A stretch of DNA of 64,000 nucleotides from contig NZ_JACHGN010000002.1 of assembly GCF_014202315.1 (NCBI RefSeq), positions 31,480 to 95,479 of the forward strand. The letters run 5' to 3'. Below are positions 36,450-45,589 of the stretch, one piece after another (the first letter of the stretch is position 1; every line of letters begins with the position of its first letter). This DNA is from Thermocatellispora tengchongensis. GTDB taxonomy: Bacteria > Actinomycetota > Actinomycetes > Streptosporangiales > Streptosporangiaceae. The position numbers and the translations under genes are program-made. The notes beneath the pieces were generated by a model. The model did no database searches, had not been told where the DNA came from, and saw only the letters and a list, made by a program, of their open reading frames with translations.

Positions 36450-36661
36450 GGAAACGGTGGCCGGTGCGGGTCAGGCCGGGGGCCGGGAAGCGAGGGATCC
36501 CGGGTCAGGTGGGGGCCGGGAGCGGGCCAGGCGGGAGCCGGGAATCCGAGGGCGGGAGCGGGGTCAGGCGGGGGCCGGGAAGCCGGGGGCGGGCGGGGGT
36601 CGGGAAGCTGGGGCCGGGAGCGGGTCAGGCGGGGGTCGGGAAGCCGGGGGCGGGAGCGGGG
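36450..36661. repeat. Tandem GC-rich minisatellite downstream of the kinase gene
   Basis: Variants of GGGTCAGGCGGGGGYCGGGAAGC recur at about 34-bp steps up to the stop codon of the kinase. The stretch (36385-36661) contains no supported gene. Confidence 0.65.
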
Positions 36662-39397
36662 TCAGGCGGGGGTGAAGCCGGCGAAGAAGGTTTCGCGTAT
36701 CTCGGCGCCCTCGTCCCACTTCAGGTCCGGGGCGGAGAAGGTGATCTTGTAGGCGCGTTCGGCGTCCACGGTGACGAAGCGGGTGAGCGTGTGCGCGGGC
36801 ACGCCGTTGGAGAGGGTGTGGGTGTACTCCCAGTCGGCCGCGCGCCAGGAGCCCCAGGTGACGGGCTGGAGCTGGACCTGGATGTACTCCGCCAGCTCCG
36901 ACTTCTCGCGCTCCTCGCCGAGGGTGGCCAGGCCGCCGTCGGAGGCGCTGGGGGCCTTCTCCACGGTGATCGTCTGCTGGCCCCCGTCGGGGTCGCTGAA
37001 CGTCGCCTTGGTGTCGGTCGCCGACACCTTCCAGTCCTCGGGGACCGTGACCGTGACGCCGATCTGGGTGCGCGCCTTGTAGCCCTCGGGCACCTCGCCG
37101 GTGCCGCTGACCGGCTGCTGCGAGGTCTGCGAGGTCTGCGCGGTCGGGGCGGCGCTGGAGGTGAACCGGGCGGGCTCCTCGCCCGAGCCGCCCGCCCGCA
37201 GGAGCAGCACGGCCAGCAGCACCGCGCCCGCCGTGCCGGCCGCGGCCAGCAGCAGGCGTGGGGTCGGGCGGCCGTGCCGGAACCAGGTCCCTCCGTCCGG
37301 CCTGCGGCGGGGCGGCCTGCCGAAATCGCCCCTTCCGCCGCCGCGGGCACGGCCCTCGTCGCGCCTCGCGGCGCCCCTGGCGCGGCCCTCCTCGGCCGCC
37401 GCGCGGCCTCGTGCGCCGACGCGGGGGATCTCGCCGGTCGTGCCGGTGCGCCGCGCTCCGCCCGTACGCGCGCCTGGGCCGTCGCCGCGCCCGCCCGTGC
37501 CGCCGGAGCGGGTGCCGGGGTCGGCCTGGCGCGTGTCGCCGCCGACCGGGAAGCCCGGGTCGCGGTTGGCGCGGGCGGCGCGGATCGCCTCGAAGGCGCC
37601 GCTGTTGATGCGGCCCGCCGGGGGAGCGCCGGTCGCTCCGGGGCCGGTCGGGGGAGCGCCGGTCGCTCCGGGGCCGGTCGGGGCGGTCGTCCCGGGGGTC
37701 GTTCCCCCCATCCGGGGCTGCGTCTGCGGGCCGGAGGCGCTGCCGAAGGCGTCGAAGCCGGGGGCCGCGGCCGGCTGGGGTCCGGACGGGCCGCCGAAGG
37801 CGTCGAAGCGGTGGGGGCCCGACGGGCCGCCGAACGCGGCGTCCTGGCCGGGGGCCCGTCGTGGGCCGGCGCCGGTGCCGGGGTGAGGGCCGGACGGGCC
37901 GGTGAACGCGTCGAAGGCGGGGGCCGCCTGCTGCGGGCCGGAGGTGCTGCCGAACGCGTCGAAGCCGGGGGGCGCCGTCGGCTGAGGGCCGGACGGGCCG
38001 CCGAAGTCGTCGTAGCGGTGAGGTCCCGACGGGCCGCCGAAGTCGTCGTGGCGTTGCGGGCCGGTGCCGGGCTGGGGGCCGGAGGGGCTGCCGAAGGCGT
38101 CGTAGCCGGTGGTGGGCAGCGGGCCGGAAGGGCTGCTCATCGCGTCGTAGGGGGCGCCGAGCGGCTGTACGGGGCGCAGGATCGCGTTGGTGCTGTACGT
38201 GCCGGTCGGCCCGGAGAACGGGTCGTACGGCACCGGCCTGCCGTAGCCGTCGGTGGTCTCGGCCGCGGGGGAGCGCCGGGAGGGGGTCTCGTAGCCGCCC
38301 GATCCCGGGTCGTACGGCACCCGCACCGGGCCCGAGGGCGTCTCGATGATCCGCGACGGCATCGGGCCGGGCGGCGGGTCGAGGGGCGGCATCAGGTGCA
38401 CCGGCAGGGCGTCGCCGGTCTTGGCCAGCGGGTCGGCGTACTGGGCGTAGGAGTCGGCGGGATGCGGCGCCACGGGCACGCCGTGGGAGCCGGTGGTGTG
38501 GCCCGCGGCGGTGGAGCCGTGTGTGCGCAGGATGCGCTCCAGCAGGTCGGCGACCTGCTCGGCGGAGATGCGGTCGGCGGGGTTCTTGCGCAGCAGGCCC
38601 TCGATCACCGGCAGCAGGGCGCCGGCGCGCTCGGGGCGCGAGGGCTCCTGGGTGAGCACCGCGCCGAGCACGGCCACGGCGTCCGGCCCCTCGTACGGCG
38701 GGCGGCCCTCGACCGCGGCGTACAGGGTGGCGCCGAACGACCACAGGTCGGCGGCCTGGGTGATGGAGTGGCCCTGCAGCCGCTCCGGCGGGATGTACGC
38801 GGGCGAGCCCATGAGCAGGCCCGTCTGGGTGATGGTGACGTCGCCCTCGATGGCGGCGATGCCGAAGTCGGTGAGCACGACCCGGTCGGTGGTCAGCAGG
38901 ACGTTGCCGGGCTTGATGTCGCGGTGCAGGATGCCGGCGGCGTGCGCGTGCCTGAGCGCGTCCAGCACCCGGATGCCGATCTCGGCGGCCTGGAGGACCG
39001 ACAGCGGCCCGTTGGTGCGCACGGCCTGCTCCAAAGACCAGGCGCGGACCAGCTCCATCACGATCCAGGGACGGCCGTCCTCCTCCACGACGTCGTGGAC
39101 GGTGACGATGCCGGGGTGGCTGAGCCGCGCGGCCGAGCGGGCCTCGCGCATCATGCGCCGGTGGGCGACCTGCTTGCCCGAGTGGTCCAGGCCGAAGGGC
39201 AGGATCAGCTCCTTGACCGCGACGTCGCGGTCGAGCAGCACGTCGTGGGCGTGCCACACCATGCCCATGCCGCCACGGCCGACCGGCGACAGCAGACGGT
39301 AGCGCCTGCCGACCAGTCTGCCCTGGCCGTCGGGGACTCCCCGGGCCGCGTCGCGGCCCTCCGGCGCGGAGGGATCGCCGAGCAAGCGATCTGTCAT
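36662..39397 (-). CDS. Receptor-type Ser/Thr protein kinase with Gly/Pro-rich repeat linker
   Basis: 911 residues. Hanks kinase domain (about 30-290): glycine loop VGRGGMGMVW, ATP Lys62, HRDIKPGN (catalytic Asp160) and DFG 177-179. Residues about 300-560 form a low-complexity linker in which DAFGxPSGPxP and related units recur at least seven times. Residues 560-710 are Arg/Gly/Pro-rich, followed by one membrane helix (about 713-735) and a roughly 175-residue outer domain with KARTQIGVTVTVPEDWKV. It phosphorylates proteins on Ser/Thr in response to an external signal; the outer domain is not PASTA, so the ligand is unknown. Confidence 0.9.
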   Translation of the reverse strand: MTDRLLGDPSAPEGRDAARGVPDGQGRLVGRRYRLLSPVGRGGMGMVWHAHDVLLDRDVAVKELILPFGLDHSGKQVAHRRMMREARSAARLSHPGIVTVHDVVEEDGRPWIVMELVRAWSLEQAVRTNGPLSVLQAAEIGIRVLDALRHAHAAGILHRDIKPGNVLLTTDRVVLTDFGIAAIEGDVTITQTGLLMGSPAYIPPERLQGHSITQAADLWSFGATLYAAVEGRPPYEGPDAVAVLGAVLTQEPSRPERAGALLPVIEGLLRKNPADRISAEQVADLLERILRTHGSTAAGHTTGSHGVPVAPHPADSYAQYADPLAKTGDALPVHLMPPLDPPPGPMPSRIIETPSGPVRVPYDPGSGGYETPSRRSPAAETTDGYGRPVPYDPFSGPTGTYSTNAILRPVQPLGAPYDAMSSPSGPLPTTGYDAFGSPSGPQPGTGPQRHDDFGGPSGPHRYDDFGGPSGPQPTAPPGFDAFGSTSGPQQAAPAFDAFTGPSGPHPGTGAGPRRAPGQDAAFGGPSGPHRFDAFGGPSGPQPAAAPGFDAFGSASGPQTQPRMGGTTPGTTAPTGPGATGAPPTGPGATGAPPAGRINSGAFEAIRAARANRDPGFPVGGDTRQADPGTRSGGTGGRGDGPGARTGGARRTGTTGEIPRVGARGRAAAEEGRARGAARRDEGRARGGGRGDFGRPPRRRPDGGTWFRHGRPTPRLLLAAAGTAGAVLLAVLLLRAGGSGEEPARFTSSAAPTAQTSQTSQQPVSGTGEVPEGYKARTQIGVTVTVPEDWKVSATDTKATFSDPDGGQQTITVEKAPSASDGGLATLGEEREKSELAEYIQVQLQPVTWGSWRAADWEYTHTLSNGVPAHTLTRFVTVDAERAYKITFSAPDLKWDEGAEIRETFFAGFTPA

Positions 39398-39579
39398 ACG
39401 ACGGCCCCTATATCCAGTCCCAACCGACCCATCCGTCTCTCAGGCCCCACGACATGAGCCGCGATTCGTGCAGATTGCGAGGGTGGCCACGCTATCGGGA
39501 TGGTAATGGGGATCGGTAGGTTACGGGATGGCAAACGGCGAAAAGTTAACTTGCCGGGAACTGCGGCATTTGCTGCCAC

Positions 39580-40986
39580 TTACCGATCTTGTGAACCGCG
39601 ATCAACGGCGTCGGCGAGTGCGGCCAGCGCCTCGGTGAAGGCCGACGCCGGCGGGCTCACCAGGCCCGCGCCCACCTGGCCGGTGCCCGCCACCCGCCCG
39701 GCGATGCCGGTGTTGACCACCGGCAGCAGGCCGGTGCGCGCCACCAGCGCGACGTCGATCCCGACCGGCGTGCCGCGGAACCCCAGCCCCGGAATCTGGT
39801 ACGCCGGGTGCTCGGCCAGCGTGATCTCGTACATCGACCGGGTCGCGGCCGTCGCGTCGGACACGTCGCCGCCCACGAACCGGACGATCGCCGGGGCGGC
39901 GGCCATGGCGAACCCGCCCAGCCCGGCCGTCTCGGTGATCGTGGAGTCGCCGATGTCGGGGTTGGCGTCGTCCGGCCCGTACGCGCCGAGGTACAGCCCG
40001 TCGGGCACCCCGGCCGGTCCGGTGAACCAGCGGTCGCCCAGGCCGGAGACCTGGATGCCGAAGTCGGTGCCGTTGCGCGCCATCGCCACCACCATCGACG
40101 ACCCCGGCACGCCCCGCGCCGCGTCGGCGCTCACCTTGCACGCGGCCATCCCGGGGTTCAGGAAGAAGTGGTCGTTGCCGTTGATGAAGCGCAGCACCTC
40201 CGCCGCGTGCTCCGGCGACGCCTCGACCACGGCGGGGGCGATCTCGCGGACCAGCAGCGAGGTGGCGGCGCGGTTGCGGTTGTGCAGCTCGTCGCCCATC
40301 TGCAGCGCCTGGGAGGTCAGCGCGCGCAGATCGACGGGCCCGGAGCGGGCCAGCGCCGCCGCGAGCACCGGGCCGAGCACCGCGCCCATCCAGCGCAGCC
40401 GCTCCAGCACCTCCGGGCCGTACGCGCCGTAGCGCAGCACCTTGCCCAGGCCCTCGTTCAGCGAGCAGTACGCCACGCCGCCGTGCTCGGCGTCGCGCAC
40501 CTCGAACATCCACATCGACGGGCTGACCACCCCGGCCATCGGCCCCACCGTGCGGTGGTGGTGGCAGGGCTCCAGGGACGCCTCGCCCGCGGCCAGCCGC
40601 CGCTCGGCGTCCTGCGGGTCGCGGGCCAGCCCCTCCAGCAGCATCGCGCCGACCAGCGCGCCCCGCATCGGGCCCGAGGCGCGCTCCCACGTGATCGGCG
40701 GCCCGGCGTGCAGGAACGCGCCGGGCGTGAGCCCCAGCACCTCGCGCGCCGGGCGCACGCCGACGAGCTGCGGGCGCGCCGAGGTCATCCGGTCCACGGC
40801 GAGCGCGTTGGCCCGCTCCCGGCGCGGGTCGGCCAGCACCGTGTCAAGCGCGGCGGCGGTGCCGGCCATCGGCGGCCTCCAGGCCACCGGGACGCGCGGC
40901 ACGGCCTGCGCGTCCAGCGCCTCGCCCAGCGGCTCCGCCCCGACGGTGATCACCACGGGCTCCCGCCCGAGCAGCGCCGGCGTCAT
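39580..40986 (-). CDS. DUF1116 protein, AllG/YlbE-like (proposed oxamate carbamoyltransferase subunit)
   Basis: 468 residues with the DUF1116 pattern: EPCHHHRTVGPMAGVVSPSMWMFEV (about 140-165), GNDHFFLNPGMAACK (about 270-285) and FGIQVSGLGDRWFTGPA. In E. coli the DUF1116 protein (YlbE, now AllG), FdrA (AllF) and DUF2877 protein (YlbF, AllH) are reported to form oxamate carbamoyltransferase, which splits oxalurate from allantoin breakdown into oxamate and carbamoyl phosphate. All three homologues are adjacent here, and this one shares an ATGA overlap with fdrA. No carbamate kinase lies in the window. Confidence 0.82.
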   Translation of the reverse strand: MTPALLGREPVVITVGAEPLGEALDAQAVPRVPVAWRPPMAGTAAALDTVLADPRRERANALAVDRMTSARPQLVGVRPAREVLGLTPGAFLHAGPPITWERASGPMRGALVGAMLLEGLARDPQDAERRLAAGEASLEPCHHHRTVGPMAGVVSPSMWMFEVRDAEHGGVAYCSLNEGLGKVLRYGAYGPEVLERLRWMGAVLGPVLAAALARSGPVDLRALTSQALQMGDELHNRNRAATSLLVREIAPAVVEASPEHAAEVLRFINGNDHFFLNPGMAACKVSADAARGVPGSSMVVAMARNGTDFGIQVSGLGDRWFTGPAGVPDGLYLGAYGPDDANPDIGDSTITETAGLGGFAMAAAPAIVRFVGGDVSDATAATRSMYEITLAEHPAYQIPGLGFRGTPVGIDVALVARTGLLPVVNTGIAGRVAGTGQVGAGLVSPPASAFTEALAALADAVDRGSQDR

Positions 40987-42413
40987 CGAACCCCTCCCGT
41001 CTGCTGCCCCTCGCCGGGGCCGAGGAGAGACACTGCGTACCTCGCGGCCTCGGCGTTCGAGGCGAAGACCGAGGCGCCCGCGCCGGTGAGCGCGGCCACC
41101 TGGCGGTCGCGGCCCTGCGGGTCGCCCGCGGTGCCGATCAGCGCGACCACGACGGCCGTGCCCCGGGCCACGGCGTCCGCGACGGCGGGGGCGAGCGCGG
41201 CGGCCGGGTCGGGGTCGGCGGCGTGCCCGAGCACCACGTCCAGCAGCGCCACCGCGCCCCCGGGCACCGCGGCCAGGGCCTCCAGGCGCAGCGCTGGGTC
41301 GATCATGGGGTGCGGCCGGCCCCGGGTGTAGGCGTCGTCGCCGAAGTCGGTGAACTCGCCCCGGCCGGCCAGGAACCGTGCCTCGGTGCACAGCGTGCCG
41401 CCGGAGTACAGCCCGTACAGGCCGCCGGGGTAGGCGCCGGGCCGGTCGCCGGGCGCCGGGTACGCGGGCCAGGACGGCACCGAGGCCCCCAGCGCGCGCA
41501 GCGCCTTCTCCGCCGCGGCGGTCAGGTCGTCGCCGGAAGGGTCGAGCAGCGCGGTCACCACGGGGGTCGCCAGCCTCTCGGCCGCGGCCCGCACCTTGCC
41601 CGCGACCTCGGGCGCGGGCGGCTTGGAGATCAGCACGATCAGCTCGGTCGCCGGGTCCTCGTCCAGGGCCGCGAGCGCGCGCAGCGTGGAGCGCCCGCCG
41701 ACCTCGGCGGACAGGTCGCGCCCGCCCACGCCGAGCACGTGGCTCACCCCGGCGCCGGCCTCGTCCAGCAGGCAGGTGACCTGCTGCGCGCCGGTGCCCG
41801 AGGCCGCCACCACGCCCACCGGGCCCGGCCGCAGCACGTTGGCGAAGCCGAGGCCCACCCCGCCGATCACGGCGGTGCCGCAGTCGGGGCCCATGACGAG
41901 CACGCCGCGCTCCGCCGCGCGCTCCTTCAGCGCGATCTCCCGCTCCACCGGCACGTTGTCGCTGAACACCATCACCGACAGGCCGGCCTCCACCGCGTCC
42001 AGCGCCTCGGCGAAGGCGTGCTCGCCGGGGACCGAGACCAGCGCGAGCGTCGCGTCGTGGCCGCGGGCGGCGGCCCGCACAGTACGGGGCGGATCGGCCG
42101 CGCCGCCCGGCCCGGAGGAGGCCGGGCGGCCCAGCGCGGCCAGCAGCCGGTCCAGCTCCTCGCGCGCCGCCGACGCCGCCGCGGCGTCCGCGGCCCGGAT
42201 CGCGACCAGCAGGTCGGCGGGCTCGGCCGGCGGCACGGCGAAGCCGAGTTCCGCCGCCAGGCCCAGGTTCAGCTCGGTGGCCATGGCCACGATCGCGATA
42301 TCCACCCCGGGCATCGCGCTCAGGGTCCGGCTGACCCGCATCAGGCTGACCGAGTCGTGGTACACCCCGGCCCGTACGAGCACCAGCTCGCCGTCCCCGT
42401 TGTCGCCGTTCAT
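40983..42413 (-). CDS. fdrA: FdrA family protein (AllF-like)
   Basis: 476 residues, shorter than E. coli FdrA (about 555). It has the succinyl-CoA-synthetase-like architecture: VYHDSVSLMRVSRTLSAMPGV at the start, then VMGPDCGTAVIGGVGLGFANV, VVAASGTGAQQVTCLLDEAGAGVSHVLGVGGRDLS (the nucleotide/CoA-binding-like segment) and a flavodoxin-like C-terminal domain with FTDFGDDAYTRGRPHPMIDPALR. The ATG at 42413 is in the spacer after the DUF2877 gene. It is expected to be the acyl/carbamoyl-handling part of the oxamate carbamoyltransferase assembly (by homology; not tested in actinomycetes). Confidence 0.83.
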   Translation of the reverse strand: MNGDNGDGELVLVRAGVYHDSVSLMRVSRTLSAMPGVDIAIVAMATELNLGLAAELGFAVPPAEPADLLVAIRAADAAAASAAREELDRLLAALGRPASSGPGGAADPPRTVRAAARGHDATLALVSVPGEHAFAEALDAVEAGLSVMVFSDNVPVEREIALKERAAERGVLVMGPDCGTAVIGGVGLGFANVLRPGPVGVVAASGTGAQQVTCLLDEAGAGVSHVLGVGGRDLSAEVGGRSTLRALAALDEDPATELIVLISKPPAPEVAGKVRAAAERLATPVVTALLDPSGDDLTAAAEKALRALGASVPSWPAYPAPGDRPGAYPGGLYGLYSGGTLCTEARFLAGRGEFTDFGDDAYTRGRPHPMIDPALRLEALAAVPGGAVALLDVVLGHAADPDPAAALAPAVADAVARGTAVVVALIGTAGDPQGRDRQVAALTGAGASVFASNAEAARYAVSLLGPGEGQQTGGVR

Positions 42414-42436
42414 GACGTTCGTCTCCCCGGGCGCGG

Positions 42437-43336
42437 TCAAGCGGCCCGTTCCGCGGTCAGGCCGAGCACCGCGTCCAGGCCGATGCGCAGCCCGCAGGCC
42501 AGGTCGGCCCCGGAGGTGTGGCCGAGGGTGAGCAGCCGGGCGAGCGCGGGCTCCAGCGCCTGGCGGCCGGCGATGCCGCGCAGCACGGCCAGCACCTCCA
42601 GGCTCGCCTCGCCGCGCGCCGCGCAGTGCAGCAGCGTGGCCGAGATCGGCGTGGTGCGGGTGCGCGCGTCGAAGGTGACGGCGGCGGCCAGCCAGTCGGC
42701 GAGCCAGACCGCGCGGGGCGCGCCGCTGGCGTGGCCGAGGTGGCGCAGCGCCACCATCAGCCCGGCCAGCACGTCGTCGCCGCTCGGGGTCAGCCCGGGG
42801 CCGAGGCCCACGAGGTGCTCGGCCGCGGTGATCATGCCGACCAGGGAGCCGGTCACGCAGCCGTCGGCCAGCATCTCGGCGGCGCCGTTGTGCTCCAGGC
42901 CGGGGCGGCGCGAGGAGGCGCGGCAGATCTGCGCCATCGCGGGCGCGGCCTGGGCCAGGCGCGCGGGGTCGGCGGAGCCGAGCGGCGGGGCCGGGTTCCA
43001 CCAGCGGCGGGCGCGCAGGCTGATCCGGCCGACCTCGATCGCGCCGTCGCCGACCACCGCCTCGTCGCCGACGGTCACCCGGGGCAGCTCGCCGGCGAGG
43101 ACGACGGCGTTGGGCAGCCGGGTGGCCTCGCCGGTCAGCACCGCGATCACGTGCGGTTCGAGTTCGGTCCTGACCTCCAGATACAGCCCGGCCGGAAAGG
43201 CGGCCAGCACGCGCGCGGGCTTGCGCGGCGAGTCGAGGACCGGACGCAGCGCCGCGCTCGCGGCGCCGGACACGTTCGTACGGGCGGTCGCCCGCGCCGG
43301 GGCTCGCCGCGCCCTCGGGCGCGTTCCAATGGTCAC
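42437..43336 (-). CDS. DUF2877 protein, AllH/YlbF-like
   Basis: 299 residues. The DUF2877 hallmark VGLGPGLTPSGDDVLAGLM is at about 176-194, with a further conserved RTRTTPISATLLHCAARGE segment. GTG 43336 is preceded by GGAGG at 4-5 nt. It is the first gene of the three-gene unit with fdrA and the DUF1116 gene, transcribed away from pucR. Function is by analogy with the proposed oxamate carbamoyltransferase subunit AllH. Confidence 0.82.
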   Translation of the reverse strand: MTIGTRPRARRAPARATARTNVSGAASAALRPVLDSPRKPARVLAAFPAGLYLEVRTELEPHVIAVLTGEATRLPNAVVLAGELPRVTVGDEAVVGDGAIEVGRISLRARRWWNPAPPLGSADPARLAQAAPAMAQICRASSRRPGLEHNGAAEMLADGCVTGSLVGMITAAEHLVGLGPGLTPSGDDVLAGLMVALRHLGHASGAPRAVWLADWLAAAVTFDARTRTTPISATLLHCAARGEASLEVLAVLRGIAGRQALEPALARLLTLGHTSGADLACGLRIGLDAVLGLTAERAA

Positions 43337-43470
43337 CAGACCTCCAAGACGTCAGCGGTTCGCGCACGTCGGGCGCGTGCTTCGCGCCCCGTACGGATGC
43401 CTGCCCCCGCGCGGCGAACCCTGAACCCGACGGTAGAACGAGCTTCTACGACCTCCGTACGGGAAAAGCT

Positions 43471-43495
43471 GCCAACAGTCAGCTCATCTGTTGGC
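43471..43495. promoter_or_regulatory. Inverted repeat in the pucR/DUF2877 divergent region
   Basis: GCCAACAG and CTGTTGGC are perfect 8-bp arms separated by 9 bp. The site lies 39 nt before the pucR start in the only shared intergenic region of the two divergent operons, so it is the best candidate for PucR binding. Confidence 0.55.
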
Positions 43496-43533
43496 TCTTC
43501 CTGCCAGACAGGACATCAGTCACAATTCCCCTC

Positions 43534-45156
43534 ATGGAACCCCCCGTGCGCCTGGCCAGCACCGGCACGATCATCCACGGCGTCGCAGTCGGCGAGGTGC
43601 TGGGCGTCTCGACCCTCGCCGGAGCGAGACTGATCGCGGGGGAGAGCGGCCTCGGCAGGATCGTGCAGCGCCTCAACGTGATGGAGGTGCCGGACATCCT
43701 GGCCTGGGTCAAGCCGCACGAGCTGCTGCTCACCACCGGCTACCCGCTGCGCAACACCCCGCAGTCGCTGGACCGGCTGGTCGCCGACCTGGACGAGCGC
43801 GGGCTCGCCGCGCTGGCCATCAAGCTCGGCCGCTATCTCGACGAGCTGCCCGACGACATGGTCGAGCAGGCCGACCGGCTCGGCTTCCCGCTGATCCAGC
43901 TCCCCAACGACGTCGGCTTCGACGACATCCTGAACCAGGTGCTCACCGACATCCTCAACCGGCAGGCGGCCGTGCTCGCCCGCGCCGAGGAGGCGCACCG
44001 GGCGATGGTGCAGGTCGTGCTGGCGGGCGGCGGGCTGCGCGAGGTGAGCGCCGAGGTGGCCGGGCTGCTGGACGTCGCCGTGGCCGCGCTGGACGGGGCC
44101 GGGCACGTGCTGGCCGCCGCGGGACCGGCCGAGCACGTCGCCGCGCTGCGCGAGATGGCCGCCGCCGGGCCGGGCCCGTACCCGTACGGCGTGGCGCACA
44201 CCCCCTCGGCCCACCCCGGCGGGCGCGCCTTCGCCACCGTGCCCGTGGTGGCGGGCGGCCACCACCACGGCCGGATCGTCGCCTACAGCCCCACCGGCGG
44301 CATACGCGACAGCGATGTGGGCATCCTGGAACGCGCCGCCACGGTCGCCGCCCTGGTGGTGACCCGGCAGGAGGCGGTGAACGCGGTGGAGAGCAAGTAC
44401 CGTGCCGACTTCCTGCGCGACGTGCTCACCGGCCGGGCGGGCACGGCGGAGCGGGTGGCCGCCCGCGCCCGCGCGTTCGGCTGGGACCTGGAGCGCTCCG
44501 TCACCGTGATGGTGGCCGAGCTGGACCCCGAGTGCGACGAGCGCACGGCGCAGGACCGGCTGGTGTCGTCCTGGACCGCCGCGATGCGCCGCCACGACCC
44601 GCGCGGCGCGGTCGCCGGGTTCTCGCACGAGGTGGTCGCGGTCGTCGGGGCGTCCTGCGACGCCGCCCGGCTGGCCAAGGACGCCGCGGCCTCCTTCGCC
44701 GAGGCGCTGCCCGCGACGTTCTCCACCGGCACCAGCCGCACGGCCCCCGGCGCGGACGCGCTGCCGGAGGCGTACGGGCAGGCGCTGAAGGCGGCCAGGG
44801 TGGGCCGCCAGCTCCACGGCTCGGGCGCGGTCGCGCACTTCGACCAGCTCGGCGTCTACCGGCTGCTGTCGCTGGTCAACGACACGGCCGAGCTGCACGC
44901 CTTCGTCCGCGAGACGCTCGGCCCGCTCGCCGCCGACGACGACGCGGAGAACGCCGACCTGCGGCGCACGCTCCAGGTGCTGCTGGAGACGAACCTGAAC
45001 GTCGCCGAGACCGCCCGGCGGCTGCACTTCCACTACAACACCCTGCGCTACCGGATCGGCAAGCTGGAGCGCCTGCTCGGCAACTTCACCGAGGACGCCC
45101 ACCTGCGGCTCAACCTGACCCTGGCGCTGCACGTACTGCGCATGCGGGGCATCTGA
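43534..45156 (+). CDS. pucR: PucR family transcriptional regulator of purine catabolism
   Basis: 540 residues. The N-terminal PucR sensory domain (about 12-140, e.g. VPDILAWVKPHELLLTTGYPLRN) is followed by a GGDEF-like middle region. The C-terminal HTH_30 is LLETNLNVAETARRLHFHYNTLRYRIGKLERLLG (about 485-520). PucR proteins bind purine-degradation promoters and respond to intermediates such as allantoin. It lies between the DUF2877/FdrA/DUF1116 genes and the permease/molybdenum hydroxylase genes, and probably controls both groups. Confidence 0.9.
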   Translation: MEPPVRLASTGTIIHGVAVGEVLGVSTLAGARLIAGESGLGRIVQRLNVMEVPDILAWVKPHELLLTTGYPLRNTPQSLDRLVADLDERGLAALAIKLGRYLDELPDDMVEQADRLGFPLIQLPNDVGFDDILNQVLTDILNRQAAVLARAEEAHRAMVQVVLAGGGLREVSAEVAGLLDVAVAALDGAGHVLAAAGPAEHVAALREMAAAGPGPYPYGVAHTPSAHPGGRAFATVPVVAGGHHHGRIVAYSPTGGIRDSDVGILERAATVAALVVTRQEAVNAVESKYRADFLRDVLTGRAGTAERVAARARAFGWDLERSVTVMVAELDPECDERTAQDRLVSSWTAAMRRHDPRGAVAGFSHEVVAVVGASCDAARLAKDAAASFAEALPATFSTGTSRTAPGADALPEAYGQALKAARVGRQLHGSGAVAHFDQLGVYRLLSLVNDTAELHAFVRETLGPLAADDDAENADLRRTLQVLLETNLNVAETARRLHFHYNTLRYRIGKLERLLGNFTEDAHLRLNLTLALHVLRMRGI

Positions 45157-45166
45157 CCCAGGTCCA

Positions 45167-45172
45167 TATGCT
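45167..45172 (+). promoter_or_regulatory. Candidate leaderless -10 hexamer (TATGCT)
   Basis: TATGCT ends 6 nt before GTG 45179 of the S4-domain gene. Confidence 0.5.
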
Positions 45173-45178
45173 GGAACC

Positions 45179-45397
45179 GTGGACGAGACCTTTGAGCTGG
45201 ACACCGACTACATCCCCCTGTGCGACCTGCTGAAGGTCTGCTCCATCACCGACACCGGCGGCGCCGCCAAGCACCTCATCGCCGCGGGCGAGGTCAAGGT
45301 GGACGGCGAGGTCGAACTGCGCAAGGCCCGCAAGATCCGGCCCGGCCATACCGTGACCGGCGAGGATTTCCGCATCACCGTGGTTGCCGCCCCGTAA
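45179..45397 (+). CDS. S4 RNA-binding domain protein (YbcJ-like)
   Basis: 72 residues that are almost entirely an S4 domain: YIPLCDLLKVCSITDTGGAAKHLIAAGEVKVDGEVELRKARKI with the closing TVTGEDFRITV. Such minimal S4 proteins bind structured RNA, often rRNA, but the target is unknown. It starts with GTG, with no Shine-Dalgarno sequence. It lies 22 nt after pucR but its own TATGCT suggests separate transcription. It does not belong to the purine pathway by family. Confidence 0.88.
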   Translation: MDETFELDTDYIPLCDLLKVCSITDTGGAAKHLIAAGEVKVDGEVELRKARKIRPGHTVTGEDFRITVVAAP

Positions 45398-45589
45398 TCA
45401 AGCGCTCACCGCCCGGCCCGCCGAAAGTGCGCGAGCGGAACGCTGGTCAACCGCGCGAATTTGGCAGATCATGCCCGTGAAGGCCGGTTACGGCTGGCCT
45501 AATGTGCCCGGCTAACAGGGAGATATCCGCCGCGGAGGAAGCCTGCGGGGCGGCCACCGACCGACGGCCCGAGCGGAAAAGGGGCTTGC

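Noticed and set aside
35996-39457. An 1153-codon plus-strand frame antisense to the Ser/Thr kinase
   Set aside because: The kinase on the other strand has complete catalytic motifs; the antisense product is Ala/Gly/Arg-rich only.
39398-39579. A 61-codon minus-strand ORF in the gap before the kinase
   Set aside because: No Shine-Dalgarno sequence, no domain, and it covers the region that should hold the kinase promoter.
45398-45589. A riboswitch before the NCS2 permease
   Set aside because: No conserved purine, guanidine or xanthine riboswitch landmarks could be recognised in this 192-bp gap; it appears to be an ordinary promoter region.
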